Below, in pieces: positions 1-13,737 of a stretch of 64,000 nt of DNA; the stretch's first letter is position 1; each line of letters starts with the position of its first letter. The notes under the pieces are model-generated. The model saw nothing but the letters and a program-made list of their open reading frames with translations. It searched no databases and was not told the origin of the DNA. The stretch comes from Paragordius varius (Eukaryota > Nematomorpha): assembly GCA_964247055.1 (NCBI GenBank), contig OZ176050.1:3968001-4032000 (forward strand), written 5' to 3'. The position numbers were made by a program, and so were the translations under genes.

Positions 1-3000
1 AGATTTTGATAATTTTGAATGGATTCAAAGGGAAATTCCGTCAGAAGGTTATTTCCTAACCATATTGTATTAATATTGGTAAGAATTTTGTCATCAAGCA
101 GTTCAAATCTCTTGATTTTATTACCATTTAAATTGAGAATTTGTAATTTTGCATTTTGACTGAATGCATGGGGTGCCACCTCAATAATATTATTATATCC
201 CAAATTTAAAGATGTTAAATTAGGGAGATTCCTTAATAAACCAACTGGAACCCGTTTAATATGGTTATGGGACATGTGTAAGCTCGTAAGGGTAGATTGT
301 GAATCCATCAAAAAATCGTTTGGAGGTGATTCAATCTTATTTGCATCCAATATTAAATGTGTTAAATTGGTACAGCCCGCAAAAACTTCTGGTTTCAGAC
401 TATCATCAGTCAATAAATTTTGAGACAAAATGATTGCGGATAAATTGGACAAATGTCTAAATACAGTTGTATTTATATATAACGTTTAGTTTTTAGTTCA
501 TGTTATGACCGACCTTAGATAATTGAATTGATGAAGCTCTCATTCTTCTTAAAAAACAAATAGGAAAAAAGCTCAACTCAAGCGTTAAAAAAACTTAAAT
601 ATTTTTTCCTCCTTTAACTATGAAATGGTAAATTACAAATATAATGCAGACACGCATTTTAATGATAAGTCAGTCATTGGTCACTACTATGGCGATTGCA
701 ACCTTAAGTAGAAATAAAATAAATCTTTAAATTGCCAACAAATATACAAATGAAAAATCAAATAAATACAAGTTTAGAAATAACCTTGTTATGTCTTAGA
801 GTGCTTTAAAATTGCCCTATGACCATATTGATATATAATTTTTTTTATTGATGAATTTTTAAAATACACAAACAAATTTTCGTAGATTTTGTTTTTACCC
901 AGTTTGAATGTAGAAAAATTTCCTTACATTAGAATGATTTCAAAATGTTGGCACACGTTGAATCTGTTTCTTTATTCTATTTTCTTTTCTATTTTGACAT
1001 TTTTATTGAATTCCTTTTTTGTATTTAACCAAGCATTTCACTAAAACTTCCATATTTCATTGCTATCCTGCATCATTTTTAATAACTCATTCCCATAAAA
1101 TATTTTTCAAAAAAACATCATTAAATTTTGAGCTGTTTTTTATATCATAATTCAAATTATAATCCTAATTTTTTGAAAAAATCTACATATTTAAACATAA
1201 ATTCAAAGGATGACATCTACTGCTAAAAAACATAAATTATCCGATGAAAATCGCTTCTAAAAAAACAATGGGAATAAAAATTCTTTGTCGTTCAAAATAA
1301 AAATGTTGTTGACTGCCATATATGTAGGATAACATAATTATATAAAAATACAATATTGATACACATTTTACAATCCATTTTCGTAAATTACCCGAAAATC
1401 ATGAAGAAAGAAACGAAAAATATAAAAAGATTAAGGAATTATAGGCTAAATCTAAAATGTCCATAGCTTTTTCCCAGGAAAAAGCTTTAACATTAGCTTG
1501 GTATGAAATTTGCTATATTTAAGGAAAAAATATGAAACTGTTTACTGATTCCCAACTAATAATGTCTAATAAATTGTTGCACTTTTTTTTGATAAATTCC
1601 ATAAAGATCAAATCATAAGGCAAATTAAAAAAACTTCAACTTTCTGATTCAACATGTGCTCGGCGCATTCAAGATATGTCTAAATATATTTTTGACAATA
1701 CATTATTGGCTCTGAAAAACTGCAAATATTTTAGTATTGCTATTGATTTTAGGACTGATATTACAACACCTCAATGTGCGCTCTTTGTGAGATTTTGTAA
1801 CGACACCATGATCAACGAGGAATATTTAAAATTTTTACCAATGAATAATACCACGAAAGGAAGTTTTCTCGAATTAATTAGCACTTTTTTCGATAATATT
1901 ATGAAATTGGTGATCTGCACACATATCTGTCCCTTTATGATTGGAATAAACAAAGGATTTCCTCTTTTGAAAAACAAATATAATTTGCAAAATATTTTAT
2001 CCTTTCACTGCCTTATTCATCAGTAAAACATGGTTTCGCGTGTAAAAGATAAATCACTCAAATCAGTAATTAAAACGGTTGTAGATATGGTTAACCACAT
2101 CCGTGGCAGAGAATTTAAACCGCGTATACTCACAAACCTTCTGAAAGATATCCACAGAGAGTTTGATGATGTTCTATTGTACACCGCTGTGATTTTTTGT
2201 TTAAAGTTATGAAATTCTATTATCATAAAGATAACAGAAAAATTGATGAGGAAATTAATAAAATGGTGGGTTTTATTAGCCTACCTTTGCGACATTATTT
2301 ATCTTAGTTTTAATACAAGTCTTCAAGGGAGAAAAATAATAACCCAATTTGCTAATCAAATATAATCCAGATTTTATAAATAAACACTCCCATATTTTCC
2401 AACACTTAAAACGATTCATGAAGAAAATATAAAATTTGATTAATTTAATAATAGACAATCAAACATTTTTATTGATATGAAATTCAGATTTGAATTAAGA
2501 AATAATTTAAACTCATTTAAAATCCATGGCATGAGGATCCAATATTAAGCGATTTGAGCATTTCGGTTTTGATCAGGCGCATATGATTAAAGAATTCGTA
2601 GTTCAAAAATGATTCCAACTTGGAGGCTATATTCAAGGAGAATCGTAGAGTAGAAAGATATGTAGAGTTTTGGTAAGATGTGCCAAATAAATATGAAAAT
2701 AAAAAAATTGTGCTCAAGTTATTCTAACTGTTTTTCCCTCAACTTACACGTGTAAGACCACATATTCCTAAATGAAGTATGTTAAGAATACATACAGAAA
2801 TCTCTTAACCGATGAATATGGACAAACGTATTAAAATTGGCTTGTTATTAGTTAATATCAAAATATTTTAATTTTTTAAACTAAATGGTGCAAAACGATT
2901 TTTAGTTGGATCATGCAATACGCAAAAAAATCGTGCTGATTTAGAATATAAAGTGCATATGTGTCAAAGAGCTATGGAATATTTGCCATTAGAAGGTTCA

Positions 3001-4022
3001 TGGCCCTCGAGAAAAAAAATTTATTTTATTTGGCCCGTCAAATTTTTTTGGTGAGTACCACTGCTTTAAATTAAATAAAAAGGCAATATTTTAACATTTA
3101 CATCATACCTATTCCTTGTTACCGCTGTTTTGCAAAACGATGGAAGAGTAGTTAAATGATTATTGTCTAAGTCTAAATTTTGTAAATCCTTAAAATTGGA
3201 TGTAAAATTCATAGCGACTTTCTCTAGACCAGATGATAGGACTAATTTCTTAACATTTATCAAAAATCTAAATGCTTCGTCATTGATATCGTTGAGGTGA
3301 TTTGAATATATGGATAATATTTGTATGCTAGTAAGATTGCTGATTTCGGGTGGAATATGGGATACTTTACTTTGAAGGACAAACCTTTTTAATTTCGGTA
3401 AATTGAGATGATCTCCATGTACATACATTACATGAGGTATTTCAAGCTGCAAATCCTTCAATTCACTGAAATTATTCAAATATCCGATATCAAAATGGAG
3501 TAAATCTGGAAAGTATAAGATAATTTTTTTAAGTTTTTTGAGTTGAGTCATGGCTTTTAAAATCAATTTTATGCTATCCGTGTGCATAACTGAGGTCGCA
3601 GTATCATCCATAACAACTAATTCTTGGAGATCAGCACTTATAGAATCAAACGCAGTCTCAGACATTTGTCGAATGGATGTGTACAAAAATTCCAAGCCCA
3701 CAATTTTAACATTGGTGTCAGGTAATTTGATGGCGTTAATGCTATCAAACTTGGAATTTAAAATCCAAAACTTAATGGGTATATCTCTGTGTTTAGGTGT
3801 ATCAAAAGCCTTGATTACCGTGTGAATGTGTTCCATGTGAAATACGCTTTGGCAATAAACGAGGTAGACGTTCGTTGATTCTAACCTACAAGTACAATCG
3901 ACATTCCTGGGTAAAGTTGGGCATCCTGCCGATTTTTTTGATGATTCATAAACAGCGAATAAATTTACAATTATAATTGAGATTATTAATAGTATAGCTG
4001 TATAATTATTTTGATATAACAT
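1..4022 (-). CDS. Secreted/extracellular leucine-rich-repeat protein, 3' end outside window
   Basis: Exons 3109-4022 and 1-456 (open at the window edge), joined over a 2652-bp intron (donor AG|GTATG, acceptor TTTAG|A); both sides agree in phase 2. The protein starts with a hydrophobic signal-like segment (residues about 7-25), then a cysteine cluster (CPTLP..DCTCRL..YC) like an LRR N-cap. At least eight LxxLxLxxN-type repeats follow, for example LQNLDLDNNHL, LTHLILDANKI, LTSLNLGYNNI and LQILNLNGNKI. Start at 4022 is the only Met before the signal segment. Architecture fits cell-surface adhesion or recognition LRR proteins (chaoptin/connectin-like), but no specific orthologue is claimed. Whether a transmembrane segment or GPI signal follows cannot be seen. 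The intron contains a dead hAT transposase. Confidence 0.85.
1209..3063 (+). mobile_element. Degenerate hAT transposon (ZBED-like transposase relic) in LRR intron
   Basis: From 1209 a broken reading frame begins MTSTAKKHKLSDENRF, like the start of ZBED/GTF2IRD2-type hAT transposases. The middle (1676-2212) keeps TTKGSFLELISTFF, FHCLIH and VVDMVNHIRG in the order expected for that family. Around 2600-2750 the region before the C-terminal dimerisation domain is still recognisable. Multiple stops and frameshifts make it non-functional. The right end at 3050-3063, read on the other strand, starts CAGTGGTACTCACC, a typical hAT terminus. I did not find the left end. It ends about 45 bp from the LRR exon 1 donor. 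Confidence 0.75.
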
Positions 4023-5159
4023 ATTACTTTTTTTACAAAGAAAAAATGATAAAATGATTGATAAAATAATAATTTATTTCTTTATATTATCTCAAAGATT
4101 ATATGATAATTTATTTACGCACTTAATATGAAAAATTTCTATAATATGCCCTAAAACTCAAATGTTCCAAGAATTTGCTTGATGTCTATTGTCTCAACTT
4201 TCGTGGATATATTACGTAATAACTTTTTATACGAAATGCGTTTTATTTTCTTTTAATATTTTTTGTATATAAATATATTCATTGAATAATGAATCAGCAA
4301 AATGTGTTTATCATCAATTCTAATTATAATTATAATTTTTTAAAGTTACTATGTCAAATAGAGTAGTATATAATTTTATTCAATCTGTTTAAAATCGTTA
4401 AGGTTAAAAATTGGGAAAATATTTTGTTGCGATAATAATTGGTATTTTCCCACTAAACTCCACTATATGTATTTCTGTTTTTACGAAACTGAAATTATTA
4501 TAATTTTATTATTGTATATTTGCCCTTGGTCAAACGGTATTAAAAAGATATATTCATTAATTTTCACCTCTATTGTTATCTTTTGAGAGTATCTTTAATT
4601 GTATTTTGGATATTGTGATGCTACATAATGCTGTTTTGGATAATATATTAATTTTTTTGCCAGATCATTTTAATTTATAAATGATTTTTAGAGTAGTAAA
4701 AAATTATGAAACTCAACGATCAAAAACAGCTTGCCTGTTATATAAGAATAAAAATTAAATAGATTAAATAAAGGGCGTTGAAATTAAAATGGAAAAATAT
4801 TTTTTTAAAAATAACAAATCTAAGTTATTTGATTTATAACTTATATATTTAGTTAAGGGTTTTGTAGTCCCGAAGTCAAAAAAATTAATTAATTTCATTG
4901 TTGCTAAAATATAAAGATGAAACCTTATACCTTGAAATCGCGATATTCTATTCAATATTTTTATCAAACATTAGCCTTATTCAATTTTGTAACTAATATA
5001 AATTAAAAACATAAATTAATCATATTCATTTAAAACAGCTGATAATCCATAATCTACAAAAAGTTAAAGAAAATATAATGGCTAAAAGTTCGAGATGAAA
5101 GATATTTTAGTTATAAATAGCTTAAAAAACCATTGAAGTATTTTTTGTCCAATATTTTT
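4023..5159. other. Intergenic, AT-rich, nothing recognised
   Basis: Upstream side of the LRR gene (its promoter should lie here). Only low-complexity AT sequence and short chance reading frames are visible. Confidence 0.5.
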
Positions 5160-7114
5160 GCTATTATTAAATTTAAAATAAAAACTACCCAGGGGGTAGA
5201 AAAATTACTTGATAATTCATTTGCACTAAATTTTCATCAAAGCACCCTTTAAAACATCAATATATCCAATAATATTAATTTTTGAGTCAAATGCACAACC
5301 CTAATGGTGGGGCATATTTCAGGGCGTGAAGGGCCTAATTATCGGCTAATTTAAAAACATCGCACAATCTAAATTTTTTGCCTTGTTACGGGTAATATTT
5401 TCAATAGCTATTGCTCATATTGTAAATCTGAAATTTAGCCCCAAAGGCACGCTATTTTGATGGAGGGGTCAGTTTTTAGCAGGTATCTTCTTACCAGCAA
5501 CTATCATCAAAGAAACGCTTGACTAAAATATCTGCCTTTAAGAGGGGATACTTTGGATTATTGAATACAGTCTTATACTTTGGGCGAAAAACAAATTTAA
5601 AAAATTTTTTTTGTGGAGGGAGCGGGTAAAAAGAGGGACCAAATAAAAAAAGGGTTAAAGGCCCAAAATTGACGGCTAACGGAAAAAACCGCCTATAATT
5701 TTTACCTTTTTAAGGGTAATTTGCCTTTATTGAACTCTGGCCTCTTAAGTTATTTAAAAATTAACTCCAACCCGGTAGACCCCTACCCATAATGGGTTAG
5801 TCAAAAAATTACTTTAACACTAAATAATCGTTATATGATGGCGTATTTTTAGGGCGTAAAGGCCCCAAAATAACGGCTAATAAAAAACGCCTGACCTTAA
5901 TTTTTACCTAGTTAGGGTAATATTTCGAACTTTAAATGAGCTCATATGGTATAATTAAATTGATTCCAAAACAACGCAATTTCCATATAGTGGCACAGTT
6001 TTAGCGGGTAGCTTCTTACCCAGAGGCAGGTATAAAAAAGCGTTGGGAAATTTTTTTGTCTTTATATGGGGAATATCTAGAATTATATTGTCCATATTTT
6101 CCTATAAGTTCTTGGAAATATTCCTTCAAAAACAAATTGTTTGCGGCGAATTTTTCAAGGCGTAAAACTTTTCTTAACGACTCATTGAAATAACCCCCTA
6201 CACTACTAAAATATTTGTTTTAAGGGATAATAAATATTTCAAGCCTAAAACTTATATGGAATATTAGCTCCTAATAACGCAATTTTGATATAATGGTGCA
6301 GTTATAGGCGGGTAGTTCCCTACCCAGAGGCTGATATAAAAAAGCGCTTGCTGAAAATTTGCCTTTTTCCGGAGAATACCTGAAATTATGATTGATTCCA
6401 TATACTCTCATTAGTTTTCGGAAAAATAGCCTCAAAATTAAAAAATTATTCTATGGTGGCGCATTTTTCAGGCTGTAAAGGGCCTACTTAACCGCTAATT
6501 TAAAAAATCCGCTCAACTTAGATTTTTGTCTTTTTACGAGTAATATTTTAAGCAGCTATTGAACTCATATGGTCTGATGGGTTTACTGAAATTTAGCCCC
6601 ACGCTATTTCGATATGACGGGTCAGTTTTTAGCGGGTATCCCCTATACCCAATTGCTACCATCAAAGAAACGCTTGGCTAAAATTTTTTCCTTTTAACAG
6701 GGAATACCTGGAATCCTTTTCAAATTTTTACCGTCTCATACTTTGGGCGAAAAATAGATTCAAAAAATGATTTTTGTGGACTTAATTTTTTTGAAAAATA
6801 TGGCATTTTAAGGGGAAGTCGGTAAAAAAGGGGCTAAATCAAAAAAGTTAGTAGACTATGTTCGGCGCGATCGAAAATAAGTAAACAAAAATCATATTCG
6901 AAATTGAATGGTCCAACACGTTATCCGGAAAATTGTTTCAACCAGTTTTTTACACGGGGTGGGCCCCAACTGGGGGCCTACAAAAAAGGGCTAAGCTATT
7001 GTCGGGGCATTTATTAATGATTTTATTTTTTCGATATTTGGATTTGAATGGGTCCACCGATTTTCCGGAAACAGATCACAAAGCCAGAATTTTCCATTTG
7101 TATAAATATATAGA
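5160..7114 (-). mobile_element. Non-autonomous Helitron copy, 3' end missing
   Basis: The 5' terminus reads TCTATATATTTATA on the minus strand from 7114, preceded by A, as in the intact copies. The body carries about four diverged repeats of a unit of several hundred bp. Each unit has 'agggcgtaaaggccc', 'tttagcgggta' and 'acgctat' blocks shared with the copy at 51811-52796. No 3' hairpin/CTAG terminus was found, so the left border is approximate. No Rep/helicase coding is present; the small reading frame at 6933-7157 is repeat sequence. Confidence 0.7.
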
Positions 7115-7484
7115 TGATACATTCATTTTATCGCAAACAATCCAGCACACCCTTTAATTTAAAGTTTAACTTTAACTGAATTGAAAAAGTATATTTTGGA
7201 AAGAATATTTGTAAATTAATTTTCACATTCTGCTATATAGTGTTTTTTACCTTTAATATTCTGAGCCAAAGATTTAAATTTTATCAAGATTCGATCTCAT
7301 TTTCCTCCCATCATATTAAATTAATTATACCCTTTTTATACCTTTACCTATTATATGAACATTCTAATGTATAGATGGCAGGCTCTGAAAACTTATTTAT
7401 TAGGTACAGCAAATATATTTTATAGAATTATAATATAATAATTTGGATATATTAAGGGCACTTCAACTATGATAGGGCATTAAA

Positions 7485-9177
7485 TCATTTTTTGATTTTA
7501 AACCATTCAATCATATTTATAAAACAATCATAATCCACTTTTGGTTCTTCCAATCGATGACCAGAAGGATAGATAAGGGCCCTAAAACAATGTAAAATTA
7601 AATGTTAGATATTTAAACATGCTATAACTTCAAGATTGTCCTTAAAAACTTCAAGTTGGTCTAACATTTCAAGTTAATTATTGAGCATTTCTGGTTGAAC
7701 ACTTCAAGTAGTACACATCAAGTTGCTCCTTAAACAATTCAAGTTGGTCATTAAACACTTCGAATTCGTCCTTAAATAATTCAAGTTGGTCCATGAACAC
7801 TTATGGTTAGCTCTTGAACACTTCAAGTTGGTCCTTAAAATTTCCAATTTTAATTTTAACCATAATTTTTGAATGTGTTTTATTATATTTTTACCAAATT
7901 CTATTGAATTCTTATATATTTATTAATTATAACATTTTTCACATAAAATCACTTTGTTTCGAACTATATTTTTCCAATGCAACAAAATTATTAATTTATG
8001 AATGTTTTTATGATAATTTGATGTTAATAACCCAAAAAACTCATATAGTTTTAAATTACGTGTTTAAATATCTTATATATATCTAGAATAATTTAAAAAT
8101 ATTAAATATATACGATTTCTGAATGAAAAGTTAATATTTATTTAAAATTTATTTTATATAAAAAAAAATAGGTTATCGATGAATGTACGATTTGATTGAT
8201 AAAATTTAAAAACAAAACAAAATAGTTAAAGGACAAAGTGAAGTGTTCAAGGACACTTTTGAGGTGATAGTAAATTATAGTTATAACCACAATTAAATAA
8301 TGATAATAAATTCCATTTATTTTCCCTTAGATTAAAATGGATTTTTATTATAGAAAACCGTATTGACAAACAAATCTACAGTATAAAAATTATATTAAAT
8401 ATATAGGAAGGACATGGTTAATTCGAAATCGCTCCTTATTAATATGTTATAGCAACCTAAAAATATCCTTGAAAGTAGTATAGAAGCAAAAAAAATTTGA
8501 TTTTGATAATAACACAGCTAAAACCTACCACCACAATTCTACATTAGTATAATAAATATCGATGATAATTAAAAAATATTTTCTTTTTGCCTAATTAATT
8601 TTAGAAGAAAATCTAAAATAGAATTTTTAGTATCAAAATGATAGAAAAATGGTAGTCTGGACCTTGCTTGGACTTCAGAAACTATAAATCATCGTAATTC
8701 AAAAGTCATTAATCAATTTTTTATAAGTAGTTCGTAAATCAACATAGGCTTTACAACTTAAAACTAATTATGCTCGATGATCAATATCATAATAATTAAT
8801 GATAAAAAAATTTGTTTTGCTTTATAGTATATAACATATTTTTAACTTTATAACTAAATATATAATTTTTTTAAATTTTCCTCAGAATGAATACATTATT
8901 GATAAATTGAGTCTTTAGATATTATTTTCAATAAATTGTTGGTTTTTTCAACAACCTATAAAATCAAATTTTAGCAAGAATTATTTACTCTACCCAATGT
9001 TATTAGATTCCCATTTAAATTTCATAATGTATTCAATATACACTTTTAGACTTAGATTAAAAATTGAAATTATACTAAGGACAAAAGATAAAAATATAAA
9101 GACGAATATTTTTCAAAAAACAACCATACTATTTTAAACCTTAATTTTCCCATTTAAATTAATAAATTATAATTTTG

Positions 9178-9212
<35 letters not shown>

Positions 9213-12200
9213 ATTGATTGTGTAACCAATATACATCTCTATTTCATTTATATATTGCATTTTTGACAATTTAAGTTTAATAAAAAGAGCGTTTTGTATG
9301 GTAGAAAAAAATATTTGTTTTGTCCTTTTGCATATAATTCCAATTTTTATTGTATTTGATTTGATTTAATTACAGATAGAATATTCATTAATTTTACTTT
9401 GTGTTTATTTTAGCTTCTTTAAGCTTTCGATAAAGACGAATGGATTGTGAATGGGGAACACGAACATCCCTATCACCCAATAGAAAAAGGATAGGACTTT
9501 TGATCTAAAAGAAATACACAACCATAAAACAAATTAAAAATAAATTTTATTTTTTATTTCAAAATATTATTTTAACTCAATAAAATCATTGAAATGAACT
9601 ACTAACCTTATGGGCATACGTTATGGGTGATTTTGCCAACATAGATGTAAAACCAGTTATCATAATATTTAGATCGTTATCGAACGTTTCATCAATGCCA
9701 CATTCAACACAGCACCTATTGGGGTATAGAGCTATAAAATAACTTGCTCACCCTTTAAACAATTCGAATTCACCCTTGAAAGAAAATAATGTGTTTTTTA
9801 AGATTAAAAATTACCTATTTTTTTTACTTGAACAATTTAAATTAAAATTTAAAATCACCCTCGAAAAGAAATTACGTGTTTTTCAAAATTAATATTACCT
9901 ATATTTTTTTATATTTTTAAAAAATAAAATTACGTTTAAAATTAATATAAAACTAAAAACATAAAAATAAACTATGCCATAAGAATATATGTCTTATTAA
10001 TGATATGAGTTAGCACGAAAACACAAAATCTATTTTTATTAGCATGAAAACCTTATAATTTATAGGTGAATTAAAATCTTAAATAATATATATAAGTATA
10101 TATCCAAATTTATAGCAAAATATATATTATAATAAAGGTTAAAGAATAATTTTTAACTATAACTAGGTATGTTATTAATTTATATAATGCAAACTTGTTC
10201 TATAGCTCTAATCAAGGATAAATAAATAAATTAATGGTGATCTAGGGTTTTCAGTTTCTTTTATAACGATATTTTATGGTATAATCAAACAATATAAATT
10301 TGGCACCACGTATGAATTATTAATTATTATGTTGTCCTATTACCACAGTGATGAAAATGAAAACGAATACTATGTATACCAATAAAAAGCAGTTATAGGA
10401 TTAATTAAAAATTCTTGAAAAAAAACTAGTAAATCTAATTAAGTGGGTATAAATATATTCAAAGTTGTGATTATTTTATATGATAATAAAAAATGATAAT
10501 CTGTGTTGTTTTTGCTATAAAACATAGGTTCATATTGATGTTAGTGTGTTATCCATCAGCTCTGTTAAGTTGAGCATTATTCGTTTTAATTTCAAATGCT
10601 CCCAAAATCAATCTTTTGAAGGGGTTGTTGATATTGTGTAATTTTAATTATTTGGTGACTCTTGTCGAAGTGTTCTGCTAGGCCAAAATTAGGTTTGTTG
10701 TGCTTGATATATTGTGTTGATGTTCTCATAATCTAATATTGATGGATCTGCTTGTCTCGCCTACGTAAACTTCATTGCAAGAGCAAGTAGCCTTATATAC
10801 GGGGTATTTTGTCTCAAGGAATAGAATCTTTAACTTTTGTAATTTTTTATTAGATACTGACCGAATACTTCTAAATTTATTTAAGATTTTGCCAATTTTG
10901 GGGTAACATTTTCCATGTAAGGTAAAATGGGTGTAGCCACAAATGTATTATCATTTTTACGTGTTGTTTTATTAAATGTATTTTATCAAAAGATCTTTTG
11001 AGTAACCATTAAATTTAAATGAATTTTTAGGTCTTATTGCTTTCAGTCCAGGTTGGATCACATATATTGTAAGAGCGTTTTTAATAATATGTTAATTACT
11101 GAATGTTTTTGGGTTATATAGTGAAATGTCTCTTCAGCATTCCTCCCTTCAATTTGGCTCAGATATGGTGATGACATTGAAACCAACAAGCTATGTGAAA
11201 ATTATTAATTTTATAAATCAAATACATACTAATATAAAATTTACTATGGATTCCGACTCTAACTGTATTTCTACTAGTGACTATATCCAATGTAAAGCTC
11301 AACCATATAGGTACCATCTCTACCTAAACGTAAATTCACATCACTATCTACCCCAAAAACATTCAGTAATTAACACATTAAAATGAGCTTACAATACATG
11401 TAATCCAACCTAGACTCAACTCTGAAATCAATAAGACTTAAAATTCATTTGAACATAATAATTAATTAAAAAATCTTTTAGGATAAAATTCATATAATAA
11501 AACGACACATAAAAATGATAATACAATTGTGGCGACAGCATTTATCTTACATGCAAAATGTTACCCCCAAAAATGGCAAAATCTTAAATATATTTAATAT
11601 TTGGGGTAAGTATCTAATAAAAAATTACAAAAGTTAAAGATTCTATTCTTTGAGACAAAATACCCCGTATATAAGGCTACTTGCTCTTGCAATGAAATTT
11701 ACGTAGGCGAGACAAGTAGATACATCAATATTAGTGAGAGAACATCAATAAAGTATATCAAGCACAACAAACCTAATTCTGGCCTAGCAAAACACGTGCT
11801 CTGCATCGAAGGTAACCAAATAATTAAAACCGATCAATGTATTACACAATATCTACAACCGCCTTCAAAAATTAATTTTAGAAGCAATTGATATTAAAAA
11901 GAATAATGCTTAACTTAACAGAGCTGATGAATATAATATATCATCAATATGGACTTATAAGTTCTGTAGCACAATAACAACTTAAATAATCAATTTTTAT
12001 TATTTATCTAATATTTTCATAACTTTGAACAAACCATTTACACCCACTTAATTAGATATACTTTTTTCAAGAACTTTTAATTAATCCTATACTTGCTCCT
12101 TTTTGGTATTTATATAGTAGTTAGTTTTCATTTTCATCACTGTGGTGATCAAGATCATATTAACATGATTAAAATATAAGTTTTATTAATAAATATTTTA

Positions 12201-13697
12201 TTTGTTTCTTAATTAAAAATTCATACGTCTGCTAAATTTATATTGTTTTATAATTATTCTGAATCTCACGGATGAAATCACTAAATTTTAATATTTTAGC
12301 ATAACTGAGCCTAAAATTAAAAGTATACATTCAAGAGTTGTTATATGTTTCGGGCAAATTAGACCAACTAAAATGGAAAAAATAGAACTTAAAGGAAAAT
12401 TGTTGTAAAATATAGCTTAGAAAAATTATTGCAAAATTATATGATCAAATAAAATTCCTTCTTTTTCTTGGCAAAAAAATTATAAAATTATTACAAGTAT
12501 TAATAATTTATCAGAGTTAATTTGTTTAACATAATTTATATTGTCGGTATTTAATTAAGTAATGATGGAAAAATCCTAGTGTTAAAAACTACACCTTATC
12601 AATATATATTCAAAAACATTTTATAAATCAAAACATTTTCCTTGTTAGCTCATTACTGGTAAAAGTTATTATATAAAATAGTTAAATTCATTCATAAATA
12701 AAGTTTTAAAATATAAATTATATTATTATCAGCGAAAATTAAATTTATACAGACAAAAAGTAAAAATATAAAAACCAATATTTTTTGTGAAGAAAATTAC
12801 AATGATATTTTTAGAATCTTGATTGATTTAAATAAAAGTAACTCATTCATTGTTTCTGAATGCAATTTATAAATTAAGATGTATATTAGTACCATATCAA
12901 TCAATTATACATATAATTTACAAATGTTATGTAAAAATTATAGTTTAAAATAGTATTGTTGGTTGTCTTATGAAAAAAAATATTAGTTTTTATTTTTGCG
13001 TTTTGTCTGTATAATTTAAGTTTTTACTGTAATATAAAAATTGAAAAAAAAAACCATTCAGGGATATCAGATGTCGCCCAAAGAAGTGGCATATCTATAA
13101 CAGGATTGCGACAACATATGGCTTCATAGAAATCCTAAAAAGAAAAAAGAGTACGTATAAATCATGCATTTTTTAAATATCACAATGTTTAACATGACTT
13201 TTTTAAACTATTCAAACAAATATAAGGGCATAAAAGCGTTTCTATTATTCCCATTTCTCAACGTAATAAACCAAATTTGAAATTTTGATTCATATTTATG
13301 GTTATAGAGCAAAAAAAAGATTATTTAGGTTAAAATAACAAAGAATTAATATATAATAAAAAACTGGATATTGCGCAGCTAACATGCAGACAATATAGCC
13401 GCCATGAGAGCCTCCGTAAGCATAAATCTTGTCTTTCTCAGTTATTTTACATTTTTTTTCTTTCTTCACATAATGTTTAATTGAATTCTGCAAGAATAAA
13501 TAAAGAAAATTGAGATCTAAGTAGATAGGTAGGTAGGTAGGTAGATAATTACAATACAAATTATTGAAATTTATGGACATAACATATTTTTCTCATTTTT
13601 TAAAAAAAAGAAACCATACTTTTCCAATTCAACCTTGATTTTTCCTCGCTATAAGCTATTCAATTACAATGGTAAAATATCAAATTAAATGTTTTAG

Positions 13698-13737
<40 letters not shown>

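Noticed and set aside
13494-13560. Tyr/Leu/Pro-rich N-terminal extension of the frame containing GGSHGG
   Set aside because: It is intron read-through upstream of the acceptor TTCTTGCAG at 13488-13489, with a 'tagg' microsatellite translated by chance.
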